This document shows positions 37,619 through 48,501 of a DNA stretch of 64,000 bases, one piece after another. Position numbers and translations under genes: made by a program. Under the pieces are notes generated by a model. That model ran no database searches, was not told where the DNA came from, and saw nothing but the letters and a program-made list of their open reading frames with translations. Every line of letters starts with the position of its first letter. Position 1 is the first letter of the stretch. Origin of the DNA: Tritrichomonas musculus (Eukaryota > Parabasalia > Tritrichomonadida > Tritrichomonadidae); assembly GCA_039105265.1 (NCBI GenBank), contig JAPFFF010000065.1, positions 558,001 to 622,000 on the forward strand. The letters are read 5' to 3'.

Positions 37619-38719
37619 ATGACATTAATTGAACTTAACAGGGATAAGGAAAATTTATCTTTAAAACAGATTGATCCTATTTCTCAGAGCATAGACGCAA
37701 TTAATTATATATACGGTAATAAAATATATGCTTATTCAATGAAACCAGACGAAAAAATTGAGCTTTCCAAAGAGCATTGCGTTTTCAATGGATATGTTAC
37801 CGCTTTTAAAGAGCATAGGCCAATTACAATATCTCCAGACATTTTTTGGTTATTAATTATTCAAGGCTTTGCTAATCATGTAAACAATAATGCAGAAAAG
37901 CTTCGATCAATGTTTGTTAACTTCGAAGGGAAACGAGAACTTACTGTTAAAAGAGAAGACATGACTCCACAAACTGCCAAAGAAGAAGATTGGAATGGAA
38001 TTTTCTCAGAATTTGTAGATCAAATTAAAACATACACAGGAGAGGAAATTACTGAAACTCTTGAGCCCAAATTCACAACGACAACAAACGTTACAAAAGC
38101 CGTCGGTCAATTAAGCATAATGTGCGCAATGAAAAAATATTTTTCATATCATGTTATCATGTGCATCTGTCATTTTCCTTATATCATAATTGAAGGTTCT
38201 ACTGCAGACTGGCAACAAATTATTGAAAAGTTAGAAAAACTACGAAAGTTTGATCTCGATGATTGGGTTAATGAGTTAACACCAATTCTAACCAAAATTG
38301 TTGAATCAAAGGAAGGAAAAGTTGATAAAGAATTTTGGAATAATATGATACATATACAGCCAAGTAGAGGAGCATACAGACCAGGATATGTTGATGGCTG
38401 GTTCGTAAAGTTTTTCTTATATAACATATATGGCAAAAGAGTTTGTGGGAAAGTTTCTGATAACGATGATGACTTGACAAGCGAAATGTTGACAATTCCA
38501 TTCAAATTAACATTTATGGACAAAACAACTGACTGCGAATTTGTCGCTGGATTTGTTGGAACATCTCAGGACCCCGAAACACGCAGTATTAAACCGGAAA
38601 TTGGTTGGATAATTCGTGAGGAAGACAAAGAAAAAAAAAAGAGGGAAGCAGAAGCAATTGAAAAAAAGAGAAAAGAAGCAAAATCGCATGGACATGTGGT
38701 TATCAAAGAATCCGTTTAA
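37619..38719 (+). CDS. DUF4419 family protein
   Basis: The ATG at 37619 gives 366 residues covering the whole DUF4419 domain: SPDIFWLLIIQGFANHVN (about 73-90), EKLRSMFVNFEGKRELTV, FTTTTNVTKAVGQLSIM (about 151-167), AMKKYFSYHV, IIIEGSTADWQQIIEKLEKL, EFWNNMIH, YVDGWFVKFFLYNIYGK (about 258-274) and FVGTSQDPETRSIKPEIGW. A Lys/Glu-rich tail ends it. DUF4419 occurs in fungi, amoebae and other protists; its function is not known. TCATA at 37593 could be an initiator. The protein is probably cytoplasmic, as no signal or membrane segment is present. Confidence 0.8.
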   Translation: MTLIELNRDKENLSLKQIDPISQSIDAINYIYGNKIYAYSMKPDEKIELSKEHCVFNGYVTAFKEHRPITISPDIFWLLIIQGFANHVNNNAEKLRSMFVNFEGKRELTVKREDMTPQTAKEEDWNGIFSEFVDQIKTYTGEEITETLEPKFTTTTNVTKAVGQLSIMCAMKKYFSYHVIMCICHFPYIIIEGSTADWQQIIEKLEKLRKFDLDDWVNELTPILTKIVESKEGKVDKEFWNNMIHIQPSRGAYRPGYVDGWFVKFFLYNIYGKRVCGKVSDNDDDLTSEMLTIPFKLTFMDKTTDCEFVAGFVGTSQDPETRSIKPEIGWIIREEDKEKKKREAEAIEKKRKEAKSHGHVVIKESV

Positions 38720-39250
38720 AAAACTACTTTAATGAATTAAAATAAAAAACCATAATAAAAGGTCAGCCCGTTTACTTTTTAAATTCCACTTTTTGAATTT
38801 AATTATCGATCATATTTGACCATTTGTAAAAAAATAAGGTCAATTATCATCAACTTTTTTTGTTAAAATGCTCAAAACTTTAATTTAAGGGGAACTTTTT
38901 TTAGCCCCCAAAAATTGAAAGGAAAATTGGGGGAAAAAATGTTAAAATGTGTTTTTTAGCCCCCACTTTTTTGAAAACTTTTTCAATTGAAAATAATCGT
39001 AAATTTATTAAAAAAAAGAGCAAAAAAAAGCATATTAAAAAAAAATTATATGCAAAAAAAAAAAAGGAAATTATAGATTTCCCTAATAGAGATTCCGTTT
39101 TGGAAATTAAGTAAGTTATTCATTATTTCAAATCTTTTTTTTTTTTTTTTTTTTTTTTTTTTGGAAATTTCCATAGAATTTTATAAAATTTTCCAAAGAT
39201 CTTTTTCAAAGAAAAGTGTGCTGTTTCAATAACATTTTTCTCTATTCCTT
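38720..39250. other. Intergenic gap with homopolymer runs
   Basis: AT-rich. TTTTTAGCCCCCA occurs twice (about 38889 and 38953), with a reverse-complement-like GGGGGA between them. A run of over 30 T lies at 39127-39162. No gene seen. Confidence 0.4.
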
Positions 39251-39676
39251 ATGAAAAGAGGAAGGCCTACGAACCATTATTTGCATTATTCTTATATAAT
39301 TTGGAGAGGAAATGATGGAAACTTTAGTTGCTACGATATTAATAACAAAAATAGAATCAAAGAAAATGATAATCTATTTAAAGATGAAAAAACAAAAGAT
39401 CCAATCAAAGACCATATTAAAGTAACAAAATCAGCAATGATACAATCTTCATTTAATACGGCATCCAATGAAAATCAAAATAATGATTTTTTTTTGAATC
39501 ATTATTTTCAAGCTCCAAAACAAAAAACTGATGCCAATTATGCATTTGTTGATTTAAAAGCTGATTACATTGATTTTATGTTTGATCAACAATTGGATTT
39601 TGATATATTTGAAGAAAATAATAATATATGCTTTATAAATGATGAAAAGAACTCATCAACATCATTTATTGAATAA
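39251..39676 (+). CDS. Small protein with AT-hook-like start, unknown function
   Basis: The ATG at 39251 gives 141 residues. The start MKRGRPTNHY contains R-G-R-P, the core of an AT-hook that binds the minor groove of AT-rich DNA. The rest is Asn/Asp/Lys-rich and without a recognisable fold; it ends acidic (FMFDQQLDFDIFEENNN). One hook only makes the DNA-binding idea weak. It could be a short nuclear protein or a chance frame; base composition does not decide. Confidence 0.45.
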   Translation: MKRGRPTNHYLHYSYIIWRGNDGNFSCYDINNKNRIKENDNLFKDEKTKDPIKDHIKVTKSAMIQSSFNTASNENQNNDFFLNHYFQAPKQKTDANYAFVDLKADYIDFMFDQQLDFDIFEENNNICFINDEKNSSTSFIE

Positions 39677-39842
39677 GTAAATATATATTTAACTTTCTAA
39701 TTTTTTATTGAATAAAAATGCTGCCTAAACTATAAAATGTTTAAAAATATGATATTTAATGATTTACAAAAATCAATCATTTTAATGAGAATTCTCAGAT
39801 ATTTTTCGCTCATTAAAGGCCTGGCTCCAATTTCAATAAAAA

Positions 39843-40127
39843 AATCCTACAACCAGTCGCTCAAACAGGAAAAAAGATGGCCAAGGCATTGATGCATCAA
39901 GTGGCTGTTGTAGAACTTGTAGAGAAGGAGAATGCGTTGACCAATCATCATGAATTTGTGGTCTTTGCTCAAATGTAAATGGAATTGACTTTTATTCTTA
40001 GACATTGAAATGCATTTGTAGCAACAAGCAAGGATTTGATCCAAACAAGCATGAATGTGTCAACTGCACAAATCAATATTGTGTTGATCATAAAACAAAG
40101 AGATATTTAAAAAAAAAAATTCGGTGA
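39843..40127 (+). pseudogene. Relic of a Cys-rich surface protein
   Basis: One frame reads GIDASSGCCRTCREGECVDQ, ICGLCSNVNGIDFYS and LKCICSNKQGFDPNKHECVN followed by CTNQYCVDH, with two internal stops. The CxC, GFDP and CVxC spacing is that of EGF-like, Cys-rich repeats in trichomonad surface proteins. All pieces are in one frame, so decay is by point changes only. No membrane helix or start is left. It points towards the end of the large surface gene on the other strand. Confidence 0.55.
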
Positions 40128-40269
40128 TATAAATGACGAATTAAGAAAAGATATATTATTTTTATTAGTTGTAAAATGACTTAATCTAAAACAAGTTGTT
40201 TTTAAAATATTGGCGCTCATACTTCGGCTAATGTTTATGATAACATAAAATACTTTTTAAGAATAATCA

Positions 40270-43200
40270 TTAGTCGAATTCATCTTCAAATGGATCATCA
40301 GTATCAAGCATATTTGCAAGAGGATTTTGAGTGATTGTTGAGCTCATTATATCTTCACAAATTGTAACTGATTCTTCATTTATATCTTCAACTGGAGTTA
40401 ATTTTCTTCTTCTTAATATAATTAATCCAATTATAATAGCTGCTATGCCCAGAGCTCCAAAAGAAATACCAACACCAATTTTCATTCCTGCTGTTGATGA
40501 CTTGTTATCTGTCTTTATGTTGATTAAAACATTACTTTTTTTCAATAATGTTGACGAAAGAGTAAAGTAATTTGAGTCAGTGAAATTATTTGAATTTGTG
40601 AAGTAATCTGTATTCTTGAAGTTATCTGTTTTAGTGAACTTATTCGAATTTGAAAAATAAATTGATTTTGTGAAACTGTTCGAATCATTAAACATATCAG
40701 ATGGTTTAAAATGATCTGAACCTGAGAATATGGATGAAGGATCAAATTCCTTTGATTCTGAAAAGTAAAAAGTTTCTGAAAATTTCATTGAACTTGAAAA
40801 GAATTCTGATTTTGTGAAACCGCTTGAATCAGTAAATATTTCAGATTGGTTAAAATTGTCTGATCCTGAGAATAAAGACGATGGTTCAAATTCTTTTGTT
40901 TTTGTGAAAAAAGCGGATTCACTGAAATAAAATGATGACGAGAATAAATTGGAACCTGAGAAATAGCCAGATTTAGTGAAGTCAAAAGATCTAGTAAATT
41001 GAATAGATCTAGAAAAATCTTTTGAATAAGTGAAATTTTCAGTAAATGTAAAAACTTCTGTTTTAGTGAAATCGCTTGAGTCTGTGAATTGTTTTGATGA
41101 TGAAAAATAACCTGATTTAGAAAAATCATTTGAATTTGTAAATGCTAATGAAAGAGTAAAAGGATCAGTCGAGTTGAAGTTATTTGTAGGAACAAAACTT
41201 TTTGATTTTGTGAAATCAGCTGATTCAGAAAATTGAATTGATTCAGAAAATTCAATTGACTCAGAAAATTTGCCTGTTTGAGAAAAGCTTGTCGTTTCAG
41301 TAAATTGTCCACTTTTAGTAAAATGTATTGTTTCCGAAAAGAAACAAGATTTTGAAAAGAAGAAAGATTTACTAAATTCATCAGTTTTATCAAATTTTGC
41401 GGATTCAGAAAAGTAAGACGATTTTGTAAATTCTGTTGATTCTGAGAAAAAAAATGAATTACTAAATTCGTTTGTTTTAACAAAATCACTTGATTTTGTA
41501 AAATGAGATGATAGTGTAAAAGCATCTGATTTAGTAAAATCAGTTGAATCTGAGAAAGATAACGATTTTGTAAATTCGCCTGTTTTTGTAAATTCAATTG
41601 ATTCTGAGAAATAAAGAGAATTACTAAATTCGTTTGTTTTAACAAAATCACTTGATTTTGTAAAATGAGATGATAGTGTAAAAGCATCTGATTTAGTAAA
41701 ATCAGTTGAATCTGAGAAGGAAAATGATGTTGTAAATTCGCCTGTTTTTGTAAATTCAATTGATTCTGAGAAATAAAGAGAATTACTAAATTCGTTTGTT
41801 TTAACAAAATCACTTGATTTTGTAAAATGAGATGATAGTGTAAAAGCATCTGATTTAGTAAAATCAGTTGAATCTGAGAAGGAAAATGATGTTGTAAATT
41901 CGCCTGTTTTTGTAAATTCAATTGATTCTGAGAAATAAAGAGAATTACTAAATTCGTTTGTTTTAACAAAATCACTTGATTTTGTAAAATGAGATGATAG
42001 TGTAAAAGCATCTGATTTAGTAAAATCAGTTGAATCTGAGAAAGATAACGATTTTGTAAATTCGCCTGTTTTTGTAAATTCAATTGATTCTGAGAAATAA
42101 AGAGAATTACTAAACTCATTTGTTTTAACAAAATCACTTGATTTTGTAAAATGAGATGATAGTGTAAAAGCATCTGATTTAGTAAAATCAGTTGAATCTG
42201 AGAAAGATAACGATTTTGTAAATTCGCCTGTTTTTGTAAATTCAATTGATTCTGAGAAATAAAGAGAATTACTAAACTCATTTGTTTTAACAAAATCACT
42301 TGATTTTGTAAAATGAGATGATAGTGTAAAAGCATCTGATTTAGTAAAATCAGTTGAATCTGAGAAAGATAACGATTTTGTAAAATGAGATGATAGTGTA
42401 AAGGCATCTGATTTAGTAAAATCAGTTGAATCTGAGAAGGAAAATGATGTTGTAAATTCGCCTGTTTTTGTAAATTCAATTGATTCTGAGAAATAAAGAG
42501 AATTACTAAACTCATTTGTTTTAACAAAATCACTTGATTTTGTAAAATGAGATGATAGTGTAAAAGCATCTGATTTAGTAAAAGCATCTGATTTAGTAAA
42601 ATCAGTTGAATCTGAGAAAGATAACGATTTTGTAAATTCGCCTGTTTTTGTAAATTCAATTGATTCTGAGAAATAAAGAGAATTACTAAATTCGTTTGTT
42701 TTAACAAAATCACTTGATTTTGTAAAATGAGATGATAGTGTAAAAGCATCTGATTTAGTAAAATCAGTTGAATCTGAGAAAGAAAATGATTTTGTGAATT
42801 CATTTGATTCTGAGAAAAATGAAGAAGGATTAAAACGATTTGAATTGGTAAAATATATTGAGTTTGAAAATTCTTGTGATCTAGTGAAATAGACAGTTGG
42901 TGTTGGTGTTGGTGGATCAAAGCCTTCATGAGGTTTTGTAGGATAAATATAATCATCTGGTTTTGGATTAAATTGATCAGCTGCACAACCAACATTATCC
43001 GGACATGTATCATTATTACATCCATAAGCATTGTCTCTGACGATACCTTCACAATAATAATTAACATAATGAGCAAGATCATTTATTTCAGGATCATCTG
43101 TGACTATTTGGTTTTCTGTAATAAATACATATGTTAGTTGTCCACCTGAATCTTGTGCAAAACCTTTATCATATTCATTAATAGTACTATCAAATTTACA

Positions 43201-44199
43201 ATATTCAACAATAACTTTTGAATGTATTGATGGATTCAGTATTTTAAAAAAATTATTATTTTTGTTATTATTTTTAAAAACACAATAACTAAATTTCATA
43301 TGTTTCTGAGCTTTTGCTTGAATTAAAAAAACGTCATCATAAGAATTGTCTATAAAATTGCATTGGAATACATAATGTGAAAAAGTGTTATCAATTCCAT
43401 TATCAAGTTTATCATAAACGACTGTTTTGGCTTTTGCATTATTAATTGTGCTCATTAACATATTGAGACAATTCGGCCCTTCATATCTAATTATTGAACC
43501 ATCTTGAAAATCGTTATTATTAATATTGAAATAGCTAATATTATTGCACTGATATTTGATTGGGCATGATGCATAAAAATGACATATATATTTATTTTTG
43601 GAATAATAAGTTGAACCTCCATATAATGTGTTATATACAAATTTTATAAAAGATCCATCTGTATTAGAATAAAGAAAAAGTGGAGTTCCATGATCAAAAT
43701 TTGGATCTGTTTTTGGGTCTGAAAAGCATATATGAGTTATTAATGCCATTCGTGCTTTTTGAAGATATATAAATGTTTTTTTGCAAGTACTTTGTACAAT
43801 TGAAGAACTAGTCATATAAAATGAAGCTTCTTTATTAACATAAATCAAATAGGAGTCATATGTTACATCACGAAAAATACAATCATGAATATATACAAAC
43901 TTAACATCTTCTTGTATATCTTTTGCATTGGCAGAATAATTTCCATGAAAGTCATGAAGTTCATAAATAACACCTTCTTTCTTTATATAATTATCTATTA
44001 TATTACTAGAATATAAAACAGATCCTGTATTGTGTTGAAAAATGGTTTTTCCAACATGCAAATTCACAGGATTATAAAAAATTGTTGGGAAAATATATTG
44101 AAATTTGGATTTCTCGATTTTAACATTATATTGATTGAACACTGGTGATATTGAATATAGAGATGAGATAGAGAACGATAAAATTGTTAAATTTAGCAT
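40270..44199 (-). CDS. Large surface protein with hexapeptide FxxSxx stalk
   Basis: The ATG at 44199 gives 1309 residues. A signal peptide (MLNLTILSFSISSLYSISPVF) is followed by about 410 residues of beta-helix type, with rungs such as IHDCIFRDV, MTSSSIVQS and SYCVFKNN. A Cys-rich patch and a PTPTPTV hinge come next. From about residue 440 to 1225 a Phe stands at every sixth position (F-(T/S)-x-(S/T)-x-x), around 130 hexads. A membrane helix (VGISFGALGIAAIIIGLIIL), RRRK and an acidic 50-residue tail end it. A rigid extracellular stalk lifting the beta-helix head off the membrane is inferred. The hexad family is one I cannot name. The same-strand 645-codon frame at 41145-43082 is a shadow of the repeat. 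Confidence 0.85.
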   Translation of the reverse strand: MLNLTILSFSISSLYSISPVFNQYNVKIEKSKFQYIFPTIFYNPVNLHVGKTIFQHNTGSVLYSSNIIDNYIKKEGVIYELHDFHGNYSANAKDIQEDVKFVYIHDCIFRDVTYDSYLIYVNKEASFYMTSSSIVQSTCKKTFIYLQKARMALITHICFSDPKTDPNFDHGTPLFLYSNTDGSFIKFVYNTLYGGSTYYSKNKYICHFYASCPIKYQCNNISYFNINNNDFQDGSIIRYEGPNCLNMLMSTINNAKAKTVVYDKLDNGIDNTFSHYVFQCNFIDNSYDDVFLIQAKAQKHMKFSYCVFKNNNKNNNFFKILNPSIHSKVIVEYCKFDSTINEYDKGFAQDSGGQLTYVFITENQIVTDDPEINDLAHYVNYYCEGIVRDNAYGCNNDTCPDNVGCAADQFNPKPDDYIYPTKPHEGFDPPTPTPTVYFTRSQEFSNSIYFTNSNRFNPSSFFSESNEFTKSFSFSDSTDFTKSDAFTLSSHFTKSSDFVKTNEFSNSLYFSESIEFTKTGEFTKSLSFSDSTDFTKSDAFTKSDAFTLSSHFTKSSDFVKTNEFSNSLYFSESIEFTKTGEFTTSFSFSDSTDFTKSDAFTLSSHFTKSLSFSDSTDFTKSDAFTLSSHFTKSSDFVKTNEFSNSLYFSESIEFTKTGEFTKSLSFSDSTDFTKSDAFTLSSHFTKSSDFVKTNEFSNSLYFSESIEFTKTGEFTKSLSFSDSTDFTKSDAFTLSSHFTKSSDFVKTNEFSNSLYFSESIEFTKTGEFTTSFSFSDSTDFTKSDAFTLSSHFTKSSDFVKTNEFSNSLYFSESIEFTKTGEFTTSFSFSDSTDFTKSDAFTLSSHFTKSSDFVKTNEFSNSLYFSESIEFTKTGEFTKSLSFSDSTDFTKSDAFTLSSHFTKSSDFVKTNEFSNSFFFSESTEFTKSSYFSESAKFDKTDEFSKSFFFSKSCFFSETIHFTKSGQFTETTSFSQTGKFSESIEFSESIQFSESADFTKSKSFVPTNNFNSTDPFTLSLAFTNSNDFSKSGYFSSSKQFTDSSDFTKTEVFTFTENFTYSKDFSRSIQFTRSFDFTKSGYFSGSNLFSSSFYFSESAFFTKTKEFEPSSLFSGSDNFNQSEIFTDSSGFTKSEFFSSSMKFSETFYFSESKEFDPSSIFSGSDHFKPSDMFNDSNSFTKSIYFSNSNKFTKTDNFKNTDYFTNSNNFTDSNYFTLSSTLLKKSNVLINIKTDNKSSTAGMKIGVGISFGALGIAAIIIGLIILRRRKLTPVEDINEESVTICEDIMSSTITQNPLANMLDTDDPFEDEFD
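41450..42830 (-). repeat. 162-bp higher-order repeats in the hexad stalk
   Basis: Nine hexads form a 54-residue unit repeated about eight times, e.g. the ATAAAGAGAA landmark at 41611, 41773 and 41935, exactly 162 apart. Units are almost identical. One (around 42360-42430) is shortened and one (around 42560-42600) has a duplicated pair of hexads, which shows unequal exchange in steps of whole hexads. Confidence 0.9.
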
Positions 44200-44861
44200 T
44201 ATTCACTGCTAATATGTTAATAAATATGAAACTTACAAAAAAAAAATTAAATACGAACCCTTTTTTATGAAAATTTTGTATTTATTTCAAAAAGTTTAAT
44301 GATTCACAAATTCAAAAAAAAAAAGTTATGATTTAGATTTGAATATTTTACTTTTACTTTTTAAATAAAAAAGGGTTCCGATTCTGAAAACAGAACCAAA
44401 TTTGAATAAAAGGGTTCGAACCGAAATATAGAAGTTAAACTCTCAATTATTCATTGAATTTTATTCAAAGGTAATAAAACTAGTTGTTATTTCCTACTAG
44501 GGTTTCTACTAAATTTGAGACGCACTCTCAATTTCAATTCAATTTTTTTTGAATAGATTTTTCTATAATCTATTAATTTACATCAATCAAAATAAAACGA
44601 TTAAATTTTTCTTTTCTGATTTGTTGAAAAAAAAAATTAAAATTAATAGATTTTTTTATGATACTTATTAACTAATATATTTGTGAAATAAATACAATAT
44701 AAACTGTTAGATATAATGAGATATTCGTATTTTTAAAATTACGATTGTGCTATTATACTCAAAATTACTTTTCAATGAACCCATAGAATCCGAAACCCTA
44801 TTTCCTACAAAATGTCATTTTAGATATAGTAAATATTGATATTACTTTATGGAGGTAGTTT

Positions 44862-44896
<35 letters not shown>

Positions 44897-45783
44897 ACCC
44901 ATTAAAACTCATAAAAATAAAGTTTCAATTATAGCATAATTGGTGTTTGTCCTTAAAGTTTTTGGTCTTAATACGCCTATCTGTCGAATTGAATTTTTAA
45001 TTATATTATTGTAAACTTTTCAATTTATCTTTCACTAAAATTGTAAACTCTGTTTTTTAATCATTAATCCCTCTCAAAAGTTTTATACAAATATCTATAT
45101 AAAAACAAAAAATTGTTTTTATTAACAAATCTAATTAATAAATTTATGAACAATAGACTTGTTATTCTATTATCGATCATCAGGTTTGGCACTTTTTTTT
45201 TTGACTGATAATTAATAGAGGAAGGTCAACTTATTTTTAGCACAAAAACTCATAGTATAATTGGTTTGGATTTTTCACAAGTACATATAATATTTAATAT
45301 AATATATAATAGTTTTTCTATCTAAAATATCTATATAATTGGACGATCGTTTTCGCCACCCAATCGGAAGTATTCAAAACTTGACCATAAATCTACCTTA
45401 AAAATTTCAAAAACAATTCATTGTTTTTATGAATAAATTTTAATTTTATAAATCAAAATCAGAAGCTTTTTTTAGGGGAATCGTATTTTTCTACACCGCT
45501 TTTTGAAAACTTTTAAACTTTTTGAATACTTTTTTATACATTTTTTATTCAATTTTTGCTAAATAATGCATAAATATTTAGTTCAAATGGCTTCCTGATT
45601 CATCCAGCAATTCAAGGAACCTGATTCGGCTTCGCACAACCCCGTGGTGATCACTGGTGCGTATATTCCTGAAAAATTATGTAAAAATAAAAAAAAATTA
45701 TATCAAAAAAAGCAAATAGTTAAAATTTTAAGGAAAATTTAAATTTACGATTTTTTTGGTTAATTTTCTTAACAGAGTAAGTT
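44200..45783. other. Gene-free gap with a long T run
   Basis: AT-rich throughout. An inverted pair CGAACCCTTTTTTAT/ATAAAAAAGGGTTCCG lies at about 44252 and 44366. A run of about 34 T lies at 44862-44895. A short stretch richer in G+C at 45590-45675 reads SASHNPVVITGAYIPEKL on the plus strand and may be a scrap of a lost gene. No RNA gene seen. Confidence 0.4.
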
Positions 45784-46684
45784 AAATTTCACCTTATGAT
45801 GGCGGTTTTTTACTTTCCATGAGTGCAAAGATGATAATCTTTATCCATTAACAATTTAGAAAGACTTCCAAAAGATGTTTTGATCTTGCCTTCAGGTTGC
45901 AATCCATGAATAATTGCTAAAGAAAGTGCTGTTTGCGTTAGGACACAACATCTTCCTCTTTGTGAGAAATACTCTTCATGAATTGCTTTCAATGTTTCCT
46001 CAGCAAGATTATGATACTTATTATAATCATCTTTTTTTGCCGAGAACTTTTGCTGCCTTGGCTGTAAGTGTCAACGAATAAAAATAATAAGTTGTGCATA
46101 TGAAAGTATTCTCAGTTCCACCAAAAGTATGATTTTTATTAAAAATGCTGTCAGTACCATATAAAGCAAGCCAATCACAAATATGTGATTAAGTCAAATT
46201 CCAAAGACCATCTTCATTGATATTCTTCCCCATGATTTCATCCCTTCATAATTGATCTTGAAGAATTTGCTTCTTGCCAGTCATAACATAGATATTCCAA
46301 GGCATGAGAGTTGCAGCATCACTCCATCCAATCATTCCTTCTGTTGGAAAGAACTTTGCGACTTGCTTAAGATCAACTAATTGTGGACAACAAAGTGGAG
46401 GAATTCCATAATCACGAAGTTGATGTAAATAAATGAAGATCTTTTAAAAATTAGCTATGACTGGCACCAATTGTGTTGCTATTTGGTCGAATAAGGTTTG
46501 TTACATCACAAGTCTGGCATTGAAGCCACAACTTGTAATTGTTGTGAAATGGAAGAAAATATTCATCTGTGGGCTTGGAACCGTTTATGTAAAGCTCATA
46601 AAGATATAGTCCGGTTGAATATATTCCAGTTTCTTTAACTTTCTTTGAATCAGGAATGGTGAACGTTTTTTTACTGGTCACCAA
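45784..46684 (-). pseudogene. Alpha-L-rhamnosidase (GH78) relic
   Basis: Minus-strand blocks in family order: 46684-46451 with GLYLYELYINGSKPTDEYFL and CDVTNLIRPNSNTIGA (the N-terminal sugar-binding domain); 46440-46180 with EGMIGWSDAATLMPWNIYVM and TGKKQILQDQLW (the catalytic six-hairpin domain); 46180-45810 with DWLALYG, LAEETLKAIHEEYFS and LTQTALSLAIIHGLQPEGK. The blocks are in different frames with stops, and about two thirds of the usual 850 or so residues is missing, including the stretch with the main acid residues. Bacterial-type GH78 enzymes remove rhamnose from plant glycosides. Lateral gain followed by loss is inferred. Confidence 0.8.
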
Positions 46685-48486
46685 AAAAAAAGTTCATTTT
46701 CGTTCTTTTATTTTTCCTCGAATATCAAACTTATAAAAATTTGGTCTTAGGAAACCCATCATCAATTCTAATATTCTAATGATGTCGCGACTCTAACTCA
46801 AGGTAAAATCAAAAATTGGAAATTTAATTATTTTATATTTTTATTAAAGACCTAAATAAAAAATTAGGGCCTGACAATCTCTAAACTTATCGTCCGAGAT
46901 AATATATCATTATTTTGTTTTCTCTCAATCTTTTCACTGATCATCAAATTAGACTTTGAAAATTATATCCCAATATGTGGCTTTTAAATCTGAATTTTAA
47001 TAATATATTTTAGAGCAAAATCAGATAAAACTTACTATTCAATTAACCAAGTTTGAAAATATCGATTAATTACAAAATTTAATTATACAATTTCGTTTTT
47101 ATTAAAACTTAAAGATTAAATAGCAAGAGTTTTCGTAAAATTCCCTTAATTGATACCATTATATTAGCAATTTAGGTTTTTCTTTTTAATTTTTATTTGA
47201 AAGAGTAAAAAAATTTCAAAATATTTGCATTTGCCATAAAAAAACAATGATTCCAGAAGTACTTCTATCAATTTATTTTACACGGAATGTAAGTAATTAT
47301 AGTGGATTTTTAAATATATTTGATGAATGAATTTGCATATTATAAAAATATTATATTAATTTAAATGATGATTTTTAAAATCGAAGATATTTTATTGATG
47401 TATAAGTTCTCTTTATTTGATTTTTATATTTTGTTTTAATAAATGTTAGCTAATTAATAAAAGATATGATTTCATTTAAAAATCATAAAAAAGGAATATT
47501 AGTCTTTATCATTAATAATTTATTTTCCTTATTGTTTTGTTGATATATATCATGTTTGTTTTTTATTTGAAAAGGAATGAGTAAAGTTTTTTAGGGAATT
47601 TATTTTTCATAAAACCACCTTAAGTCTTAAATTAATAAAATTATATATTTAAATATATAGTTTATTATATGATATTTTATTGTTCACTCATAAACAAAAA
47701 TTTGAATATATTCTGATTGAATAAAGAAATATCCACAAAATTGTGAAAAGTTCGATAAAAATTCAATACTTTGTAAATTTAATAATCATTTCAAAAAGTC
47801 TCAATTCCTCAACTTTTTCTTTTTTATAACTTTCCTTTCTTTCCTGTTTAAATAAGAAATTTATTATTGTTTTTCATATTGTTCAGAACATGTAACAACA
47901 TTCTTAACAACAGCAACAAAAACAGAATTTGAAATCCAATATATTTTATAAAAGAATATTATATGATTGATTATATGTAATTTAATAAAAATCTTAACCA
48001 ATGATAAAAAATATTTAATGAAAAATAATGGTTATGAGGAAATGAAAGAATTAAATAAATAAATAAATAAATATATAAATATATCTTTAATATTAAAATA
48101 TTATTTTTTGTAATTTTTGAAAATATGACAAATAACTGTTTATTTATCATGATTCACTTATATTAATGATATTAGTACTAATAAAACAAATGACTAAAAA
48201 GCATTATATTATGGTTTCAATCATAATTTTTATGTTGCAAATCATTTGAACAGAATTTACTTCAACATAAAGATTATATTAGCATTAAGATTATATATAT
48301 TATAATGGAAGATTATTATTTCATCATATTTTCTATTGCAAAAACGAAATTTTATAATCGGTGGAACTTTTTGAATTGACGGAGAAAGCTTTTTAATACA
48401 AAAAAAAAAAAAAATTGAATAATCCCAGAATATTATTCAAAAATTGATTTTAATTCATAAATATAATAAAAAAATTTTTAATTACT
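46685..48486. other. Gene-free gap
   Basis: 1.8 kb of AT-rich DNA with no frame, repeat or RNA gene that I can support. It contains the upstream region of the alpha-galactosidase gene. Confidence 0.4.
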
Positions 48487-48491
48487 TCACT
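48487..48491 (+). promoter_or_regulatory. Initiator TCACT before the alpha-galactosidase
   Basis: TCACT followed by TTTA lies 13 bases before the ATG at 48502, at the position and with the sequence of the trichomonad initiator. It is the clearest such motif in the window. Confidence 0.5.
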
Positions 48492-48501
48492 TTTATTTTT
48501 G

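Noticed and set aside
41145-43082. 645-codon open frame on the minus strand
   Set aside because: It is another frame of the hexad repeat in the 1309-residue surface gene; its Leu/Gln/Ile-rich product is an artefact of the DNA repeat.
45590-45675. Short G+C-rich stretch as a small gene
   Set aside because: Only about 28 codons with an early stop; kept as a note in the gap entry.
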